From the NCBI GenBank assembly GCA_017522015.1, contig JAFXAW010000029.1, forward strand, positions 42,286-106,285: a DNA stretch of 64,000 nt. The letters are read 5' to 3'. The position numbers were made by a program, and so were the translations under genes. Positions 24,659-32,678 of this stretch are shown piece after piece. Origin of the DNA: Oscillospiraceae bacterium. Its GTDB lineage: Bacteria > Bacillota > Clostridia > Oscillospirales > Oscillospiraceae. The notes beneath the pieces were generated by a model. That model was not told the DNA's origin. It saw only the letters and a program-made list of their open reading frames with translations, and did not search any database. Numbering within the stretch: the stretch's first letter is position 1; every line of letters begins with the position of its first letter.

Positions 24659-24688
24659 TTGACAACCGATAGGTTGTTAGGCTATTCT
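24659..24688 (+). promoter_or_regulatory. Predicted promoter with dyad for the complex 2 genes
   Basis: TTGACA (24659-24664) and TATTCT (24683-24688), 18 bases apart. The perfect dyad ACAACC-GATA-GGTTGT (24662-24677) overlaps the -35 box and fills most of the spacer. A separate TATAAT at 24723-24728 is a possible second -10 box. The dyad differs from that of the opposite promoter. Confidence 0.55.
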
Positions 24689-24751
24689 TAATTTATAGTT
24701 TCCTTTTCCCGTGCACGTGGGCTATAATGACAAACGGAAGGGGGTATTTGC

Positions 24752-27499
24752 TTGCAGAACAAATTTACGCCCGACAAGCAAAATATCGTCAGCTTCAGTC
24801 TGATGGGACCGGAGAGCGGCGGGCCGTGCCTGGTGGATTCCACCGACGAGCGCATCACCCGCATTCGCCCTTATTTTTATGATACGGAATATACGGACAA
24901 GCACTGCAACCCGTGGACGATGGAAGCGCGCGGCAAAACCTTTTCCGCGCCCGATCACGTGACCATCACGCCTTTCGGCCTCGGTTACAAATCCCGCGTC
25001 TATTCCCCGAACCGCGTGCGCTATCCGCTCAAGCGCGTGGACTGGGATCCGAATGGCGAGCGCCATCCGGAAAACCGCGGCAAGAGCAAATATGTGCGCA
25101 TTTCCTGGGACGAGGCGGCGGAAATCGTCGCCAAAGAACTCCTGCGTCAGAAGGAGAAATACGGCCCGGAGGCCGTGCTCTGCGAGGCGGACATGCATGG
25201 CGAGGGCAAGAACGTCGCGCCCAGCCACGGCTGCCCGAACCGCCTGCTCTCCTTGATGGGCGGCTACACCCTGCAGATGCGCAACATGGACTCCTGGGAA
25301 GGCTGGTTCTGGGGCGCCAAATACGTCTGGGGCTGTGAGCCCGTGGGCGAGATGGCTCCGCAGACGAACCTCTATCCCGACATTGCCAAGCACAGCGACA
25401 TGCTTTTGTTCTGGGGCTGCGACCCGGAGACGACGCCCCGCGGCTTCGGCATGAATCTGCCGAGCCGGCTTTGCTACTGGTTCACGGAGCTGGGCATCAA
25501 GAGCGTTTACATCTCGCCCGACCTCAACTACGGCGCGGCGGTGCATGCGGACAAGTGGATTCCCATCCTGCCGAACACGGACGTTGCGCTGCAGCTTGCC
25601 ATCGCCTATATCTGGATCACGGAAGATCTCTACGAAAAAGAATATATCGAAAAGCACGCCTACGGCTTTGACAAATTCGTCGATTACGTCCTCGGCCGCG
25701 AGGACGGCGTGCCGAAAACGCCGCAGTGGGCAAGCGAAAAATGCGGCGTGAAGGTCTGGACGATCAAGGCGCTGGCCCGTAAGTGGGCAAAGAGCACCGC
25801 TTCCATCCTGCACGGCAACGGCGGCCCCTACATCCGCGGCCCCTATTCCTCCGAGCCCGCGCGGCTGGAGGTTATGCTGCTGGGCATGCGCGCCGTGGGC
25901 AAGCCCGGTGTGCATCAGGCGAAGATGCTCGAATGGAACCTCTGGAACCGGGACTATCCCGTGCCTTATCAGGGCCAGTTTGTGCCCAAGATCACGGCCA
26001 TCGCCGATCCGCTGCGTCCCGTGGCGGGCGACGTGGATCCCATCATCAACATGGATCGCTTCGTGCTGACCGAGGCGCAGAAGCAGCGCGCGCCGGAGCT
26101 CGTGGAGCTGTTCAAGCAGCTTCCCGCGCCCAAGCAGTTCATTCCGCGCTGCCACATCCACAAGGCAATTCTGGAAGGGCACGCCGAGTGGCGCGGCCTG
26201 CAGTGCTTCTCCTCCAGCCAGCAGCCGGATGCCAACAACTACCGGCACCCGACGCAGCAATATCAGTTTGAGGAGATGCAGTATCCCCGCGAGGGGCTCA
26301 GCCGCGTGCACATGATCTGGACGGACGCACCCTGCCAGGTGACCTGCTGGAACGACGGCCACCTCATGCAGAAGGCATTTCAGGATCCCTCCATCGAATG
26401 CATCGTCGCGCAGCATCCCTGGCTGGAGAACGACTGCTATTTTGCTGACATCATCTTCCCCGTTGTCACCAAGCACGAGATGCACGATCTCGGCAACGAC
26501 CTGTCCTCCGGCGGCTTCACCTCCATCTATCTGGAGGAGCCCTGCTGCCCGCCCGTGGGCGAGAGTCTGAGCGATTTTGACGTCTGCGCCAAGGTCGCGG
26601 AAAAGCTGGGGCCGGAATATCTGCGCGCCTACACCGGAAACCTCTCCGAGCAGGAGCGCGTGCGCTTCTTCTACAAGGCCACCGGCTGCGAGGACTATAT
26701 GACCTGGGAAGAGTTCAAAAAGCAGAAGATCTTCGTCGTCCCCTGCAAAACGAAGGAAGAGGTGGAGAATCTCCCCGCCGGCCTGTACGAATTCTACGCC
26801 GACCCGGAGAACAACCCGCTCTCCACGCCGACAGGAAAACTGGAATACTACGCCACGCAGATCGCGGAGTTCACGCCCGACGACCCCGAGCGCATGCCGG
26901 TGCCGCACTGGATTGAGCGCAGCGAAAGCCATGACGAGCGCCTGTCCAGCCCCCGCGCGGAGAAATATCCGCTGCTGTGCATGTCCAACCACGGGCGCTG
27001 GCGTATGCACGCCCAGTGTGACGACATCATCTGGACGCGCGAGATCGAGACCATGAAGGTCCGCGGCAAGGACGGCTATCTCTATGAGCCCGTCTGGCTC
27101 AACCCGAAGGAGGCCGAAAAGCGCGGCATCCGCCATGGCGACATCGTCAAGGTCTTCAACGAGCGCGGCATCGTGCTCTGCGGTGCCTACGTCACGGAGC
27201 GACTCGTGGAGCAAACCTGCTACGTTGACCACGGCAGCCGCCTTGACCCCATCATCCCCGGCTATCTGGATCGCGGCGGCGCAATCAACTGCATCACGCC
27301 CACCGCAACAACTTCGAAAAACGCCACCGGCATGGCTGTTTCCGGCTTCCTCGTCGAGGTGGAAAAGGTGACGGACGCGGAATGGGAAAGCTGGAAACGG
27401 GATTATCCCGAGGCCTTTGCCCGCAAGCTTGACCCGGACGCCGGCGTCTGTCTCGCCGGATGGCTTCTGACAGAAGACGAAATGGAGGCGCAGGCATGA
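24752..27499 (+). CDS. Transhydroxylase-like molybdopterin oxidoreductase large subunit (complex 2)
   Basis: A 915-residue paralogue of the large subunit on the other strand, sharing YPLKRVDWDPNGERHPENRG and RISWDEAA and the molybdenum-ligand region Asp180-Ser181-Trp182 in MDSWEGW. At the histidine site it has MHGEGKN where complex 1 has SHHNWGI, so the substrate pocket differs. It starts at TTG 24752, with a GGGGG ribosome binding site about eight bases upstream. No Tat signal or N-terminal Fe-S motif, so cytoplasmic. Candidate roles: a second phenol transhydroxylase, a resorcinol-hydroxylase-like enzyme or a catechol/pyrogallol dehydroxylase; the sequence does not decide. Confidence 0.85.
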   Translation: MQNKFTPDKQNIVSFSLMGPESGGPCLVDSTDERITRIRPYFYDTEYTDKHCNPWTMEARGKTFSAPDHVTITPFGLGYKSRVYSPNRVRYPLKRVDWDPNGERHPENRGKSKYVRISWDEAAEIVAKELLRQKEKYGPEAVLCEADMHGEGKNVAPSHGCPNRLLSLMGGYTLQMRNMDSWEGWFWGAKYVWGCEPVGEMAPQTNLYPDIAKHSDMLLFWGCDPETTPRGFGMNLPSRLCYWFTELGIKSVYISPDLNYGAAVHADKWIPILPNTDVALQLAIAYIWITEDLYEKEYIEKHAYGFDKFVDYVLGREDGVPKTPQWASEKCGVKVWTIKALARKWAKSTASILHGNGGPYIRGPYSSEPARLEVMLLGMRAVGKPGVHQAKMLEWNLWNRDYPVPYQGQFVPKITAIADPLRPVAGDVDPIINMDRFVLTEAQKQRAPELVELFKQLPAPKQFIPRCHIHKAILEGHAEWRGLQCFSSSQQPDANNYRHPTQQYQFEEMQYPREGLSRVHMIWTDAPCQVTCWNDGHLMQKAFQDPSIECIVAQHPWLENDCYFADIIFPVVTKHEMHDLGNDLSSGGFTSIYLEEPCCPPVGESLSDFDVCAKVAEKLGPEYLRAYTGNLSEQERVRFFYKATGCEDYMTWEEFKKQKIFVVPCKTKEEVENLPAGLYEFYADPENNPLSTPTGKLEYYATQIAEFTPDDPERMPVPHWIERSESHDERLSSPRAEKYPLLCMSNHGRWRMHAQCDDIIWTREIETMKVRGKDGYLYEPVWLNPKEAEKRGIRHGDIVKVFNERGIVLCGAYVTERLVEQTCYVDHGSRLDPIIPGYLDRGGAINCITPTATTSKNATGMAVSGFLVEVEKVTDAEWESWKRDYPEAFARKLDPDAGVCLAGWLLTEDEMEAQA

Positions 27500-28290
27500 A
27501 AAAGATTTTCGTCATCGACATCGCCCGCTGCTCGGGCTGCTACAACTGCCAGCTCGCCTGCAAGGACGAGCACTGCGGCAACGACTGGCGTCCCTACGCG
27601 GCGCCGCAGCCGCCCACGGGCATGTTCTGGTGCCGCGTGAAGGAATTTTCCCACGGCTCCATCCCCAAGCTTCGGCTGCACTATGAGCCGCTGCTGTGCG
27701 GACACTGCGACAAGCCGGTTTGCCTCGGCGCGTGCCCGCAGGGCGCGATCGACAAGCGTGACGACGGTCTGGTCATCATCAACCCCGACACCTGCGTCGG
27801 CTGCGACATCTGCCAGCAGGCCTGTCCGCACGGCGCGATCAGCTTCAACGCCATGACCAGCACCGCGCAGAAATGCACGGGCTGCGCCCATCTGCTCGAT
27901 CACGGTGCGAAGCTGCCCCGCTGCGTGGAGGCCTGCCCCACCGGCGCGATGCGCTTTGGCGACATCTCGGAGTTCGATGAGAAAGAGCTGGAAAAGGCCA
28001 CACGGCGCGGCAACGTCTATTACCTGAACATCCCGGGGCGCTTCATCGCCGGCACGGTTTACGATCCCATTGAGGAAGAAGTCGTCATCGGCGCGAAATG
28101 CACGCTGCGCGGCGCACAGGGCGGCGCGGTACAAACGGACGATTTCGGAGATTTCTGGTTTGAAAATCTGCCCGAGGACGCGCGCTATACGCTGGACATC
28201 AGCGCGGAGGGCTTCAGGCCCCTGCATTTTGACGGTCTGTCCACGGAAAAGGACATCAATCTCGGCGATCTGCCGATGGAAAAAGCATAA
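27496..28290 (+). CDS. Fe-S electron-transfer subunit of complex 2
   Basis: A 264-residue partner of the preceding large subunit, starting at ATG 27496 in an ATGA overlap with its stop and preceded by GGAGG. Unlike the subunit of complex 1 it keeps a full set of 16 cysteines in four groups (first group C12, C15, C18, C22), enough for four [4Fe-4S] clusters as in DmsB-type subunits. A C-terminal carboxypeptidase-regulatory/transthyretin-like domain (from about residue 175) is shared with the transhydroxylase small subunit. The intact chain suggests that this complex exchanges electrons with an outside partner. Confidence 0.88.
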   Translation: MKKIFVIDIARCSGCYNCQLACKDEHCGNDWRPYAAPQPPTGMFWCRVKEFSHGSIPKLRLHYEPLLCGHCDKPVCLGACPQGAIDKRDDGLVIINPDTCVGCDICQQACPHGAISFNAMTSTAQKCTGCAHLLDHGAKLPRCVEACPTGAMRFGDISEFDEKELEKATRRGNVYYLNIPGRFIAGTVYDPIEEEVVIGAKCTLRGAQGGAVQTDDFGDFWFENLPEDARYTLDISAEGFRPLHFDGLSTEKDINLGDLPMEKA

Positions 28291-28306
28291 TCCGGACAAA
28301 AGAATC

Positions 28307-28340
28307 AACAAGGGCGGTCACTTGTGTGACCGCCCTTGTT
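28307..28340 (+). terminator. Rho-independent terminator after complex 2
   Basis: A 15-base perfect stem (AACAAGGGCGGTCAC with its complement) with a TTGT loop and a CTGTTTTT tail, between convergent complex 2 and dipicolinate synthase genes. Confidence 0.9.
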
Positions 28341-28362
28341 CTGTTTTTCACGCCCCGCCGCC

Positions 28363-28947
28363 TTATTCCGGCCCGAGCAGAACCGGCTGGAGCTGTCTGC
28401 CCGCCATCGCGGCGCGAATCGTATCCTCCAGCAACGAGAAATCCGCCACGAGCGAGCATGGCTTTTTGCGCGGATCATCCTGCCGGAACGGCACAAAATA
28501 AACATTTTTGCGGCAGAGCAGCGCGCCGATGTTCTCCGCGCTGCCGGAAAGGCCGTCATTCGTGGAAACGGCGAGCACGACAGGTCTGCCGCCGCGCAGA
28601 TGCGCCTTGGCCGCCATCGTCACCGCTGTGTCTGTCACGCCGTGCGCAAGCTTGGCAAGGGTGTTGCCCGTGCAGGGCGCGATCAGCAGCACGTCGAGCA
28701 GCGCTTTCGGGCCGATGGGCTCCACCTCCGGAATCGTATGCAAAACCTTCTTGCCGCAGATGGCCTCCATGCGCGCGATAAATCCCTGCGCATCGCCAAA
28801 GCGGCTGTCCGTCAGATAGGCCGTCTCGGAGAAAATCGGCGTGAGCGCGTATTTCTCTGTGGCAGCCAGTTCCTTCAAGGCGGCGAGCGCCTTCTCAAAG
28901 GTGCAAAAAGAGCCGCAGACCGCAGCTCCGAGCCTAAGCTGTTCCAT
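28363..28947 (-). CDS. spoVFB: Dipicolinate synthase subunit B
   Basis: Flavoprotein-like subunit of dipicolinic acid synthase, which makes the spore-core calcium chelator in the mother cell. The 194-residue protein has the HFCD/flavoprotein pattern (GAAVCGSFCTFEKAL, LLIAPCTGNTLAKLAHGVTDTAVTMAAKAHLR, VVLAVSTNDGLS). Its ATG overlaps the end of dpaA by 14 bases. It shows that the organism can form endospores. Confidence 0.95.
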   Translation of the reverse strand: MEQLRLGAAVCGSFCTFEKALAALKELAATEKYALTPIFSETAYLTDSRFGDAQGFIARMEAICGKKVLHTIPEVEPIGPKALLDVLLIAPCTGNTLAKLAHGVTDTAVTMAAKAHLRGGRPVVLAVSTNDGLSGSAENIGALLCRKNVYFVPFRQDDPRKKPCSLVADFSLLEDTIRAAMAGRQLQPVLLGPE

Positions 28948-29803
28948 ATCTCTCCTCCAGGATGTTGAAAATGCTCTCTTTGATGAGCTCTGCGGCGCGC
29001 TGCGGGGCGGCTTCTCCCGGCAGACCGAGCGCCCAGATCACGCGCAAGCCGAGCTTTTCCGCGGCGGCGAAGTCCGTGCCGCCCGGGCTGGACGCAAGGT
29101 CGAGCAGCAGTGCATCGGCGCGCACCTCGCGCAGCAGCGTCTCCGTCAGAACGGGCGCAGGCACGGTGTTCACGATGATGTCATACTCCCCGAGCGCGCC
29201 GCCGAGCGCGCGCGTGTCCGCGCAGGCATAGCCCAGCGCGTCAATCCACGCCTTGTCTTCGTCCTTCCGCGCCGAAACCGTCACATGCGCGCTGAGGCCG
29301 TGAAGGCGCTGCGCAAGCAGCTTTCCGATGCGGCCGAAGCCGATGACCAGCACCTTGCTGCGCCAGAGCGTGGCGGGCGTTTCGCGCATGAGAATCTCCA
29401 GCGCGCACTCTGCTGTCACGGCGGCGTTCCCCACCGTCAGCGCCTCGCGCGCGAAATAATCGTGAATATGCAGTCCTCGCTGCGCGGCCATCGCCTGCGC
29501 TTCTTTGTCCACCCGTCCGCCAAGCAACAGACTCCCGCACGGCACGGCATCCAAAATCTCTCCGAGCCCGTGCACGGCGCTGCTCAGCGGCGCGAAGAGC
29601 GCTCCCTGCGCCGTGCACACCGGCATCGGCAGCACAACGCAGTCCGCACCCGTGACGCATTCCCGCGCGCCCGGCGCGGTATATACGCCCGCCATCTCAC
29701 CCGCACCCTCCAGCGCGAAAGCGCGCACCTCATGCCCATCCCGCGCAAGCAGTCGGCACAGGTGAGCCGAGCGTCCGTCGCCGCCCAAAACGGCAAAAAT
29801 CAT
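28934..29803 (-). CDS. spoVFA: Dipicolinate synthase subunit A
   Basis: NAD(P)-binding subunit of dipicolinate synthase, 289 residues. An N-terminal DpaA domain (MIFAVLGGDGRSAHLCRLLARDG) is followed by a second Rossmann domain with VIGFGRIGKLLAQRL near 155. The start is set at ATG 29803, since the open frame upstream runs into the tRNA-Leu gene. Sigma-K control in the mother cell is expected from B. subtilis but no clear box was identified here. Confidence 0.95.
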   Translation of the reverse strand: MIFAVLGGDGRSAHLCRLLARDGHEVRAFALEGAGEMAGVYTAPGARECVTGADCVVLPMPVCTAQGALFAPLSSAVHGLGEILDAVPCGSLLLGGRVDKEAQAMAAQRGLHIHDYFAREALTVGNAAVTAECALEILMRETPATLWRSKVLVIGFGRIGKLLAQRLHGLSAHVTVSARKDEDKAWIDALGYACADTRALGGALGEYDIIVNTVPAPVLTETLLREVRADALLLDLASSPGGTDFAAAEKLGLRVIWALGLPGEAAPQRAAELIKESIFNILEERYGTA

Positions 29804-29946
29804 CTTTCTTACACCCCCCGCAGTTCTTTCTGCCCATTCTATGGGCGCGCGGGGAAAAGCGTGCCGCCGCGGACGAATTGGGTTTGACAGCGTGGCCGGT
29901 TTGTGATAGCATAGCTGCGCTGTGAATGTACCCCGCGGCGCATCAG

Positions 29947-30033
29947 GCCGGTGTGGCGGAACAGGCAGACGCAAGGGACTTAAAATCCCTCGGTGGCAAC
30001 ACCGTACCGGTTCGATCCCGGTCACCGGCACCA
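29947..30033 (+). tRNA. tRNA-Leu (anticodon UAA)
   Basis: An 87-base class II tRNA: acceptor GCCGGTG pairs with CACCGGC, the anticodon stem AGGGA/TCCCT encloses CTTAAAA with anticodon TAA, a long variable arm follows, the T-arm has GGTTCGATCCC, and the CCA end is encoded. It reads UUA and UUG. It has a strong terminator right after it. Confidence 0.97.
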
Positions 30034-30034
30034 A

Positions 30035-30070
30035 AAAAACGACAAGTTTCAGTAGAAACTTGTCGTTTTT
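30035..30070 (+). terminator. Terminator after tRNA-Leu
   Basis: A 16-base perfect stem (AAAAACGACAAGTTTC and its complement) with an AGTA loop, ending in a T-run, begins two bases after the CCA end. Confidence 0.92.
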
Positions 30071-30203
30071 CAATGATATTCCCCTTTTTGCAAAACAGGT
30101 GATACGTTATTGTCATATCATCGGCCTTACGCGCGATGATATGCAAGGAATTGCTATGTTTACAGTGCGGAAAACTTTGATCAACAGCGAGGTTCGTTGC
30201 GTG

Positions 30204-30232
30204 TTGAGTTTCTTTGACATATATGGTAGAAT
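30204..30232 (+). promoter_or_regulatory. Predicted promoter for the HTH-like gene
   Basis: TTGAGT and TAGAAT separated by 17 bases, 30 bases before the ATG at 30263. An inverted repeat CATATCATCG/CGATGATATG (30114-30123, 30134-30143) lies upstream. Confidence 0.5.
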
Positions 30233-30262
30233 TTACAAAACGCATTAAGAGGGGTTTGGGAT

Positions 30263-30772
30263 ATGGCACGCACATCTGCTAGAGACGACAAAAATGTTTA
30301 TTGGCAGGCACGGGATAAAATGGGGCTTACTCGAGAGGAAGCAAGTGAACTTTTGGAAACCATGCCACCGGAAAGAGTTGCCCGAATAGAGTATGAACAA
30401 TTCTTGCCTCATCCGGATGAGGTTCTGCTGATGTCGGAAAAATACAAAGACTCCATGCTGTGTAATTATTACTGCTCCCAGCAATGTCCCATAGGACAAC
30501 AGTATGTCCCAGAAATCAAAATTAAAGATCTGTCACAAATTGTGCTTGAAATGCTTGCCTCCTTGAACTCGATGCAGCGGCAAACAGAGCGACTTATTGA
30601 CATTTCTGCAGATGGGATTATAGATAATGAAGAACTAAAGGATTTCATCTGCATCCAAAGGGAGTTAGAAAAAATCTCGATCACTGTAGAAACTTTGCAG
30701 TTGTGGGCAGAGCAAATGCTTGCTACCGGCAAAATTGATATGGAACAGTATAACACTCTTACCCAGCAGTAA
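30263..30772 (+). CDS. Putative XRE/HTH-like protein of unknown function
   Basis: A 169-residue protein, less GC-rich than its chromosomal neighbours. The N-terminal 65 residues read like an XRE-type helix-turn-helix (YWQARDKMGLTREEASELLETMPPERVARIE), followed by a Cys-containing CNYYCSQQCPIGQ stretch at about 69-81 and a helical C-terminus with LNSMQRQTERLIDISADGIID. AGAGGGG precedes the ATG. It has its own promoter and terminator. I do not recognise a described function; a regulator acting on the small genes downstream is one possibility. Confidence 0.75.
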   Translation: MARTSARDDKNVYWQARDKMGLTREEASELLETMPPERVARIEYEQFLPHPDEVLLMSEKYKDSMLCNYYCSQQCPIGQQYVPEIKIKDLSQIVLEMLASLNSMQRQTERLIDISADGIIDNEELKDFICIQRELEKISITVETLQLWAEQMLATGKIDMEQYNTLTQQ

Positions 30773-30798
30773 TTCGTTAATAATATTTCTTCTATTCA

Positions 30799-30826
30799 AA
30801 CAGCGTCTTCGAAAGAGGGCGCTGTT
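30799..30826 (+). terminator. Terminator after the HTH-like gene
   Basis: AACAGCGTCTTC and GAGGGCGCTGTT arms with a GAAA loop, followed by TTTT. Confidence 0.8.
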
Positions 30827-30949
30827 TTTTCATTTTCTGTAAAAAATAGGCCCTGCTTTTGGGCAGCAGTTGTCATATATTTTCTAGAATAATTACGCTA
30901 TCATAATGATGCAATCACAAAGCAGCTCACAGTTTAAGGAGGGCCGGAC

Positions 30950-31117
30950 ATGAGCGCACGAGCCAGAATCCTTGCCTTACGAATTATGGACCTGGTGAAG
31001 AAGAATCCCGAAGCAGCAACAACATTGGGGATTTCTGCTATACTGGCATCCTGCAAGGATTGTTCTACCAATATTGATAAGACAGCAAAACCGATTGTAG
31101 TCACCCGCATTATGTAG
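30950..31117 (+). CDS. Small hypothetical protein (55 residues)
   Basis: A short frame with a very strong ribosome binding site (AAGGAGG, seven bases before ATG 30950). The product begins MSARARILALRIMDLVKKNPEA, a basic amphipathic stretch, and continues with a moderately hydrophobic segment and a CKDC pair. It is the first of three tightly spaced small genes. Function unknown. Confidence 0.65.
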   Translation: MSARARILALRIMDLVKKNPEAATTLGISAILASCKDCSTNIDKTAKPIVVTRIM

Positions 31118-31135
31118 CAATTTAGGGGGAACTAT

Positions 31136-31435
31136 ATGAAGCCAATTATTTACTGCACAGAAACCCAGCGAGGCATTGACACCTTTTACCTGGAGACTAT
31201 CAGCGGCCGGTATTTCCTTTTCCAACAGACCTACAGACCCGGGGTGCATGCGCACTTCAGCAAAGGCGTGCGCTTGGAGGACGCATACGATTTCTCCAAG
31301 AGCAAGCGGAACAAGGCTGTGATCAAGACACAGTGTAAGCTACCCGCATATATCAAGTATGTGGAATCGGAGTATGGCATTGTGGTTTTGAGGCGAACCT
31401 TGCGCCGTGCCCAGCGCCTGCAGCTTGCAGGCTGA
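31136..31435 (+). CDS. Small hypothetical protein (99 residues)
   Basis: Second gene of a three-gene mini-operon, 18 bases after the previous stop, with AGGGGG before the ATG. Basic product with many Tyr, Arg and Lys residues (GRYFLFQQTYRPGV, then a Lys/Arg-rich end RRTLRRAQRLQLAG), suggesting a nucleic-acid-binding or substrate-mimic protein. No family recognised. Confidence 0.7.
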   Translation: MKPIIYCTETQRGIDTFYLETISGRYFLFQQTYRPGVHAHFSKGVRLEDAYDFSKSKRNKAVIKTQCKLPAYIKYVESEYGIVVLRRTLRRAQRLQLAG

Positions 31436-31452
31436 TTTGAGGAGGTATGCGT

Positions 31453-31701
31453 ATGAGGCGATTGACTGAGAGCGTTATCAAGGAGGTCTTGCAGGCCCAC
31501 GAAGGATACCACAAGAAGGTACCTCTCTACGGTTGCGATATCACCTGGCACTATGTCATCAAGGATGGCATTCTCAAGATCTATGAGGTCGGCAAGGGTC
31601 GGTGGTCTGACAGCAGATTTAACGATTTTGCTGATGGCACCCCCATTATTGCGAACTTAGATCAGGTGAGACGGTTTATCCGGAAGTACCTAAGCTACTA
31701 A
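31453..31701 (+). CDS. Small hypothetical protein (82 residues)
   Basis: Third gene of the mini-operon. ATG 31453 is chosen because GGAGG lies seven bases upstream; the ATG at 31447 is only one base from that site. The product begins MRRLTESVIKEVLQAHEGYH and ends in a basic helix (QVRRFIRKYLSY). Function unknown. Confidence 0.7.
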   Translation: MRRLTESVIKEVLQAHEGYHKKVPLYGCDITWHYVIKDGILKIYEVGKGRWSDSRFNDFADGTPIIANLDQVRRFIRKYLSY

Positions 31702-31721
31702 CCCGTCACACAACCTTCAAT

Positions 31722-31763
31722 GACAGCTCAGCTTAGGACGCCCTCCTCCTAAGCTGAGCTGTC
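31722..31763 (+). terminator. Strong terminator after the first small-gene operon
   Basis: A 17-base perfect stem (GACAGCTCAGCTTAGGA with its complement), eight-base loop and TTATTTTT tail. Confidence 0.92.
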
Positions 31764-31827
31764 TTATTTTTGAAAAACATTTTCACTTTGTGTGTATTAT
31801 GACTAACCTTTCTTGCAGTCCGTGTCA

Positions 31828-31856
31828 TTTACGATTCGTTGCGTCGGTTATATTAT
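31828..31856 (+). promoter_or_regulatory. Predicted promoter for the second small-gene operon
   Basis: TTTACG and TATTAT with a 17-base spacer, about 58 bases before ATG 31915. Confidence 0.45.
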
Positions 31857-31914
31857 GTATATGCAAGGAAGAACACCACAGTTTCAACTAACGACAACAA
31901 GGGGGAATTTCTTT

Positions 31915-32157
31915 ATGGGCAGAATGTCTGCAAGGTACGTTGGTAGAGCAGTTGGGATGCCCTCTCAATGGGTGTATGACCTCTGGCACAAAATGGGCCT
32001 CGTTGTAAAAGACAAGTTTGGCGATTGGGTGCTCACAGATGCCGGCCGGCAGATTGGAGGAAAAATGACAACAGGCTCTCGTCTCTCTGTTCCGTCATTT
32101 GATTTTTCGGTAATCGAAAAACTCATGATTGATTTCTATAACAAGACTCACAAATAA
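31915..32157 (+). CDS. Small winged-helix-like protein (80 residues)
   Basis: Starts at ATG 31915, nine bases after GGGGG; an in-frame start 60-100 bases upstream has no ribosome binding site. The N-terminal half (ARYVGRAVGMPSQWVYDLWHKMG followed by LVVKDKFGDWVLTDAG) resembles the wing-and-helix seen at the C-terminus of phage antirepressors (Ant/KilA-type). First gene of a four-gene operon. Role unknown, DNA binding inferred. Confidence 0.65.
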   Translation: MGRMSARYVGRAVGMPSQWVYDLWHKMGLVVKDKFGDWVLTDAGRQIGGKMTTGSRLSVPSFDFSVIEKLMIDFYNKTHK

Positions 32158-32195
32158 ATCAAGAAACCGGCGAACTTTTAAGGAGGGAAACTTTT

Positions 32196-32381
32196 ATGGC
32201 AAAGAAAGATTCTGGCAATGATCTGTACAGTGCGGGCAAGGCAGTCCGTGACTTCTGCAAGGAGCATAAGGGTACGCTTTCCGAGGATGAACACGAGACT
32301 CTTCGCGGTTTGCTGAACCGCAGAGCAGAGGCTACGTCGGAGGCGCTCGGTGTTAAAATCCATTCTATTTGCGAAGAGTAA
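32196..32381 (+). CDS. Small hypothetical protein (61 residues)
   Basis: Has AAGGAGG before ATG 32196. Highly charged helical product (MAKKDSGNDLYSAGKAVRDF, later HETLRGLLNRRAEATSEALG). Second gene of the operon; function unknown. Confidence 0.7.
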   Translation: MAKKDSGNDLYSAGKAVRDFCKEHKGTLSEDEHETLRGLLNRRAEATSEALGVKIHSICEE

Positions 32382-32398
32382 TTTATGGAGGGGCAGGA

Positions 32399-32647
32399 AT
32401 GGCATCTTTAAGAAAATTCGAAATTATCGCAAGGTTGTTTCGAGATCACGGCATTCATGTGAAAAGCACACAACAGCTGAACAAGATTCTAACTGAGATG
32501 GGAATTCTCGTTAAGGACGCGGGCTTCTGGCGTACAACAGTAAAGGGGTTGCCTTTCAGTACCTGTAGTAGCACTCAGGTTCTAAACTGCAACCTGTGGC
32601 ATGAGAACATTGTAGACGCAATTGTAAAATTTGTAAAAAACAAATAA
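32399..32647 (+). CDS. Small winged-helix-like protein (82 residues)
   Basis: GGAGGGG lies just upstream of ATG 32399. The segment STQQLNKILTEMGILVKDAGFWRT followed by TVKG echoes the motif in the gene at 31915 (MG, then VKD, then G-x-W and a T/G turn), so the two may be distant paralogues of an antirepressor-like fold. Function unknown. Confidence 0.65.
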   Translation: MASLRKFEIIARLFRDHGIHVKSTQQLNKILTEMGILVKDAGFWRTTVKGLPFSTCSSTQVLNCNLWHENIVDAIVKFVKNK

Positions 32648-32678
32648 AAAAACACTTGTTATGAGGAGATGACAATTT

